Origin: Bog-473 sp963738135
GTDB taxonomy: Bacteria; Actinomycetota; Acidimicrobiia; Acidimicrobiales; RAAP-2
Direction of reading: 5' to 3'
NCBI GenBank assembly: GCA_963738135.1
Contig: CAVTVK010000002.1
Location: forward strand, 186,001-250,000
Length of the DNA: 64,000 bases
Below, one piece after another: positions 63,789 through 64,000 of the stretch; the stretch's first letter is position 1; the number at the start of each line of letters is the position of its first letter. The notes under the pieces were generated by a model that was not told where the DNA came from, did not search any database, and worked only from the letters and a program-made list of their open reading frames with translations. The translations under genes and the position numbers were made by a program.

Positions 63789-64000
63789 TGGACATCCTCC
63801 TTTAGTGTTTCGACGGTTTGCTCAGGCATAGGACTGATCGAACGGGCCTGCTGTCGGCCTCGGAGGGCCAAAAGACCGCTACCCAGTGCGTAGAGCACGC
63901 CAACGACGGCGAAGGCCAGCGCGCGATTCATCACCTGACTGAGAAGCCAGGCCAGCGCAAGGGACAGGAACAGGAGGGCCATGTGTCCGGCGAGCGCCGC
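63764..64000 (-). CDS. Phage-holin-3-like (PF07332-type) membrane protein, 5' partial
   Basis: The frame is open to the right edge, so the N-terminus lies beyond the window; ATG at 63982 is internal in all likelihood. Two hydrophobic helices (ALLFLSLALAWLLSQVMNRA and LAFAVVGVLYALGSGLLALR) and the typical tail MPEQTVETLKEDVQWAKAQR. Homologues regularly precede DUF3618 genes, as here (the DUF3618 start overlaps its 3' end), and are thought to be envelope-associated. Confidence 0.75.
   Translation of the reverse strand, partial: AALAGHMALLFLSLALAWLLSQVMNRALAFAVVGVLYALGSGLLALRGRQQARSISPMPEQTVETLKEDVQWAKAQRN

Noticed and set aside
1..64000. CRISPR array
   Set aside because: No series of 25-40-bp repeats with unique spacers and no cas gene; the tandem repeats found are 9 and 16 bp without spacers.

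Overview
The window is high-GC DNA with Shine-Dalgarno-led genes, frequent GTG and TTG starts and overlapping GTGA/ATGA gene junctions. Actinomycetota is the best guess. Secreted proteins built from Gly-Tyr-Trp / SDGGIFAFGDA propeller-like repeats, and a menaquinone-type prenyl-reductase plus UbiE pair, point towards an Acidimicrobiia-like soil or sediment lineage. This placement is inference, because no rRNA or other taxonomic marker is present.

Layout. 1-9 kb: an OpuCA-type ABC ATPase (cut by the left edge), VOC and SRPBCC proteins, a repeat-rich secreted protein, a UbiA-like membrane protein with a frameshifted UbiE methyltransferase, a geranylgeranyl-reductase-type flavoprotein and a patatin-like phospholipase. 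9-20 kb: a cyclase/AAA/TPR signalling protein, a nucleoside-deoxyribosyltransferase-like protein, an AraC-VOC pair, a TIM-barrel glycosidase, a helical-repeat protein and a MarR regulator with a clear operator/promoter. 20-33 kb: a MarR-linked secreted-protein/phosphoesterase pair carrying several frameshifts, small-molecule enzymes, a SGNH hydrolase and an ABC-2 exporter. 33-40 kb: a decayed mosaic holding HNH nuclease, TY-Chap, small membrane protein, erm and sulfotransferase remnants plus a dead IS110-type insertion sequence.

40-44.3 kb and 60-64 kb are two paralogous stress-type modules: STAS proteins, PRC-barrel proteins, DUF2188, small hydrophobic proteins, a DUF6458-like protein, CsbD, and DUF3618 beside a holin-like protein. 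Several carry promoter candidates of the GNTT-N15/16-GGGTAY type used by SigB/SigF-like factors. A GAF-SpoIIE-HATPase phosphatase at 52-54 kb would fit upstream of the same partner-switching network.

44.5-47.1 kb is nearly gene-free. It holds about ten copies of two hairpin-rich sequence families in which paired arms change together between copies. This is the strongest candidate for something undescribed. A 16-bp palindrome (TCACCCGATCGGGTGA) recurs six times between 40.1 and 45.4 kb.

48-59.5 kb: a TerB-Coq4 fusion, an acyl-CoA dehydrogenase / NodS-like methyltransferase / GT2 cluster, then a strongly frameshifted SDR-membrane protein-GH15 operon and DUF1345-like membrane proteins. Frameshifts cluster by region, long genes elsewhere are intact, and two breaks are substitutions to stop codons. 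Real decay therefore looks more likely than uniform sequencing error, although local indel errors cannot be excluded.
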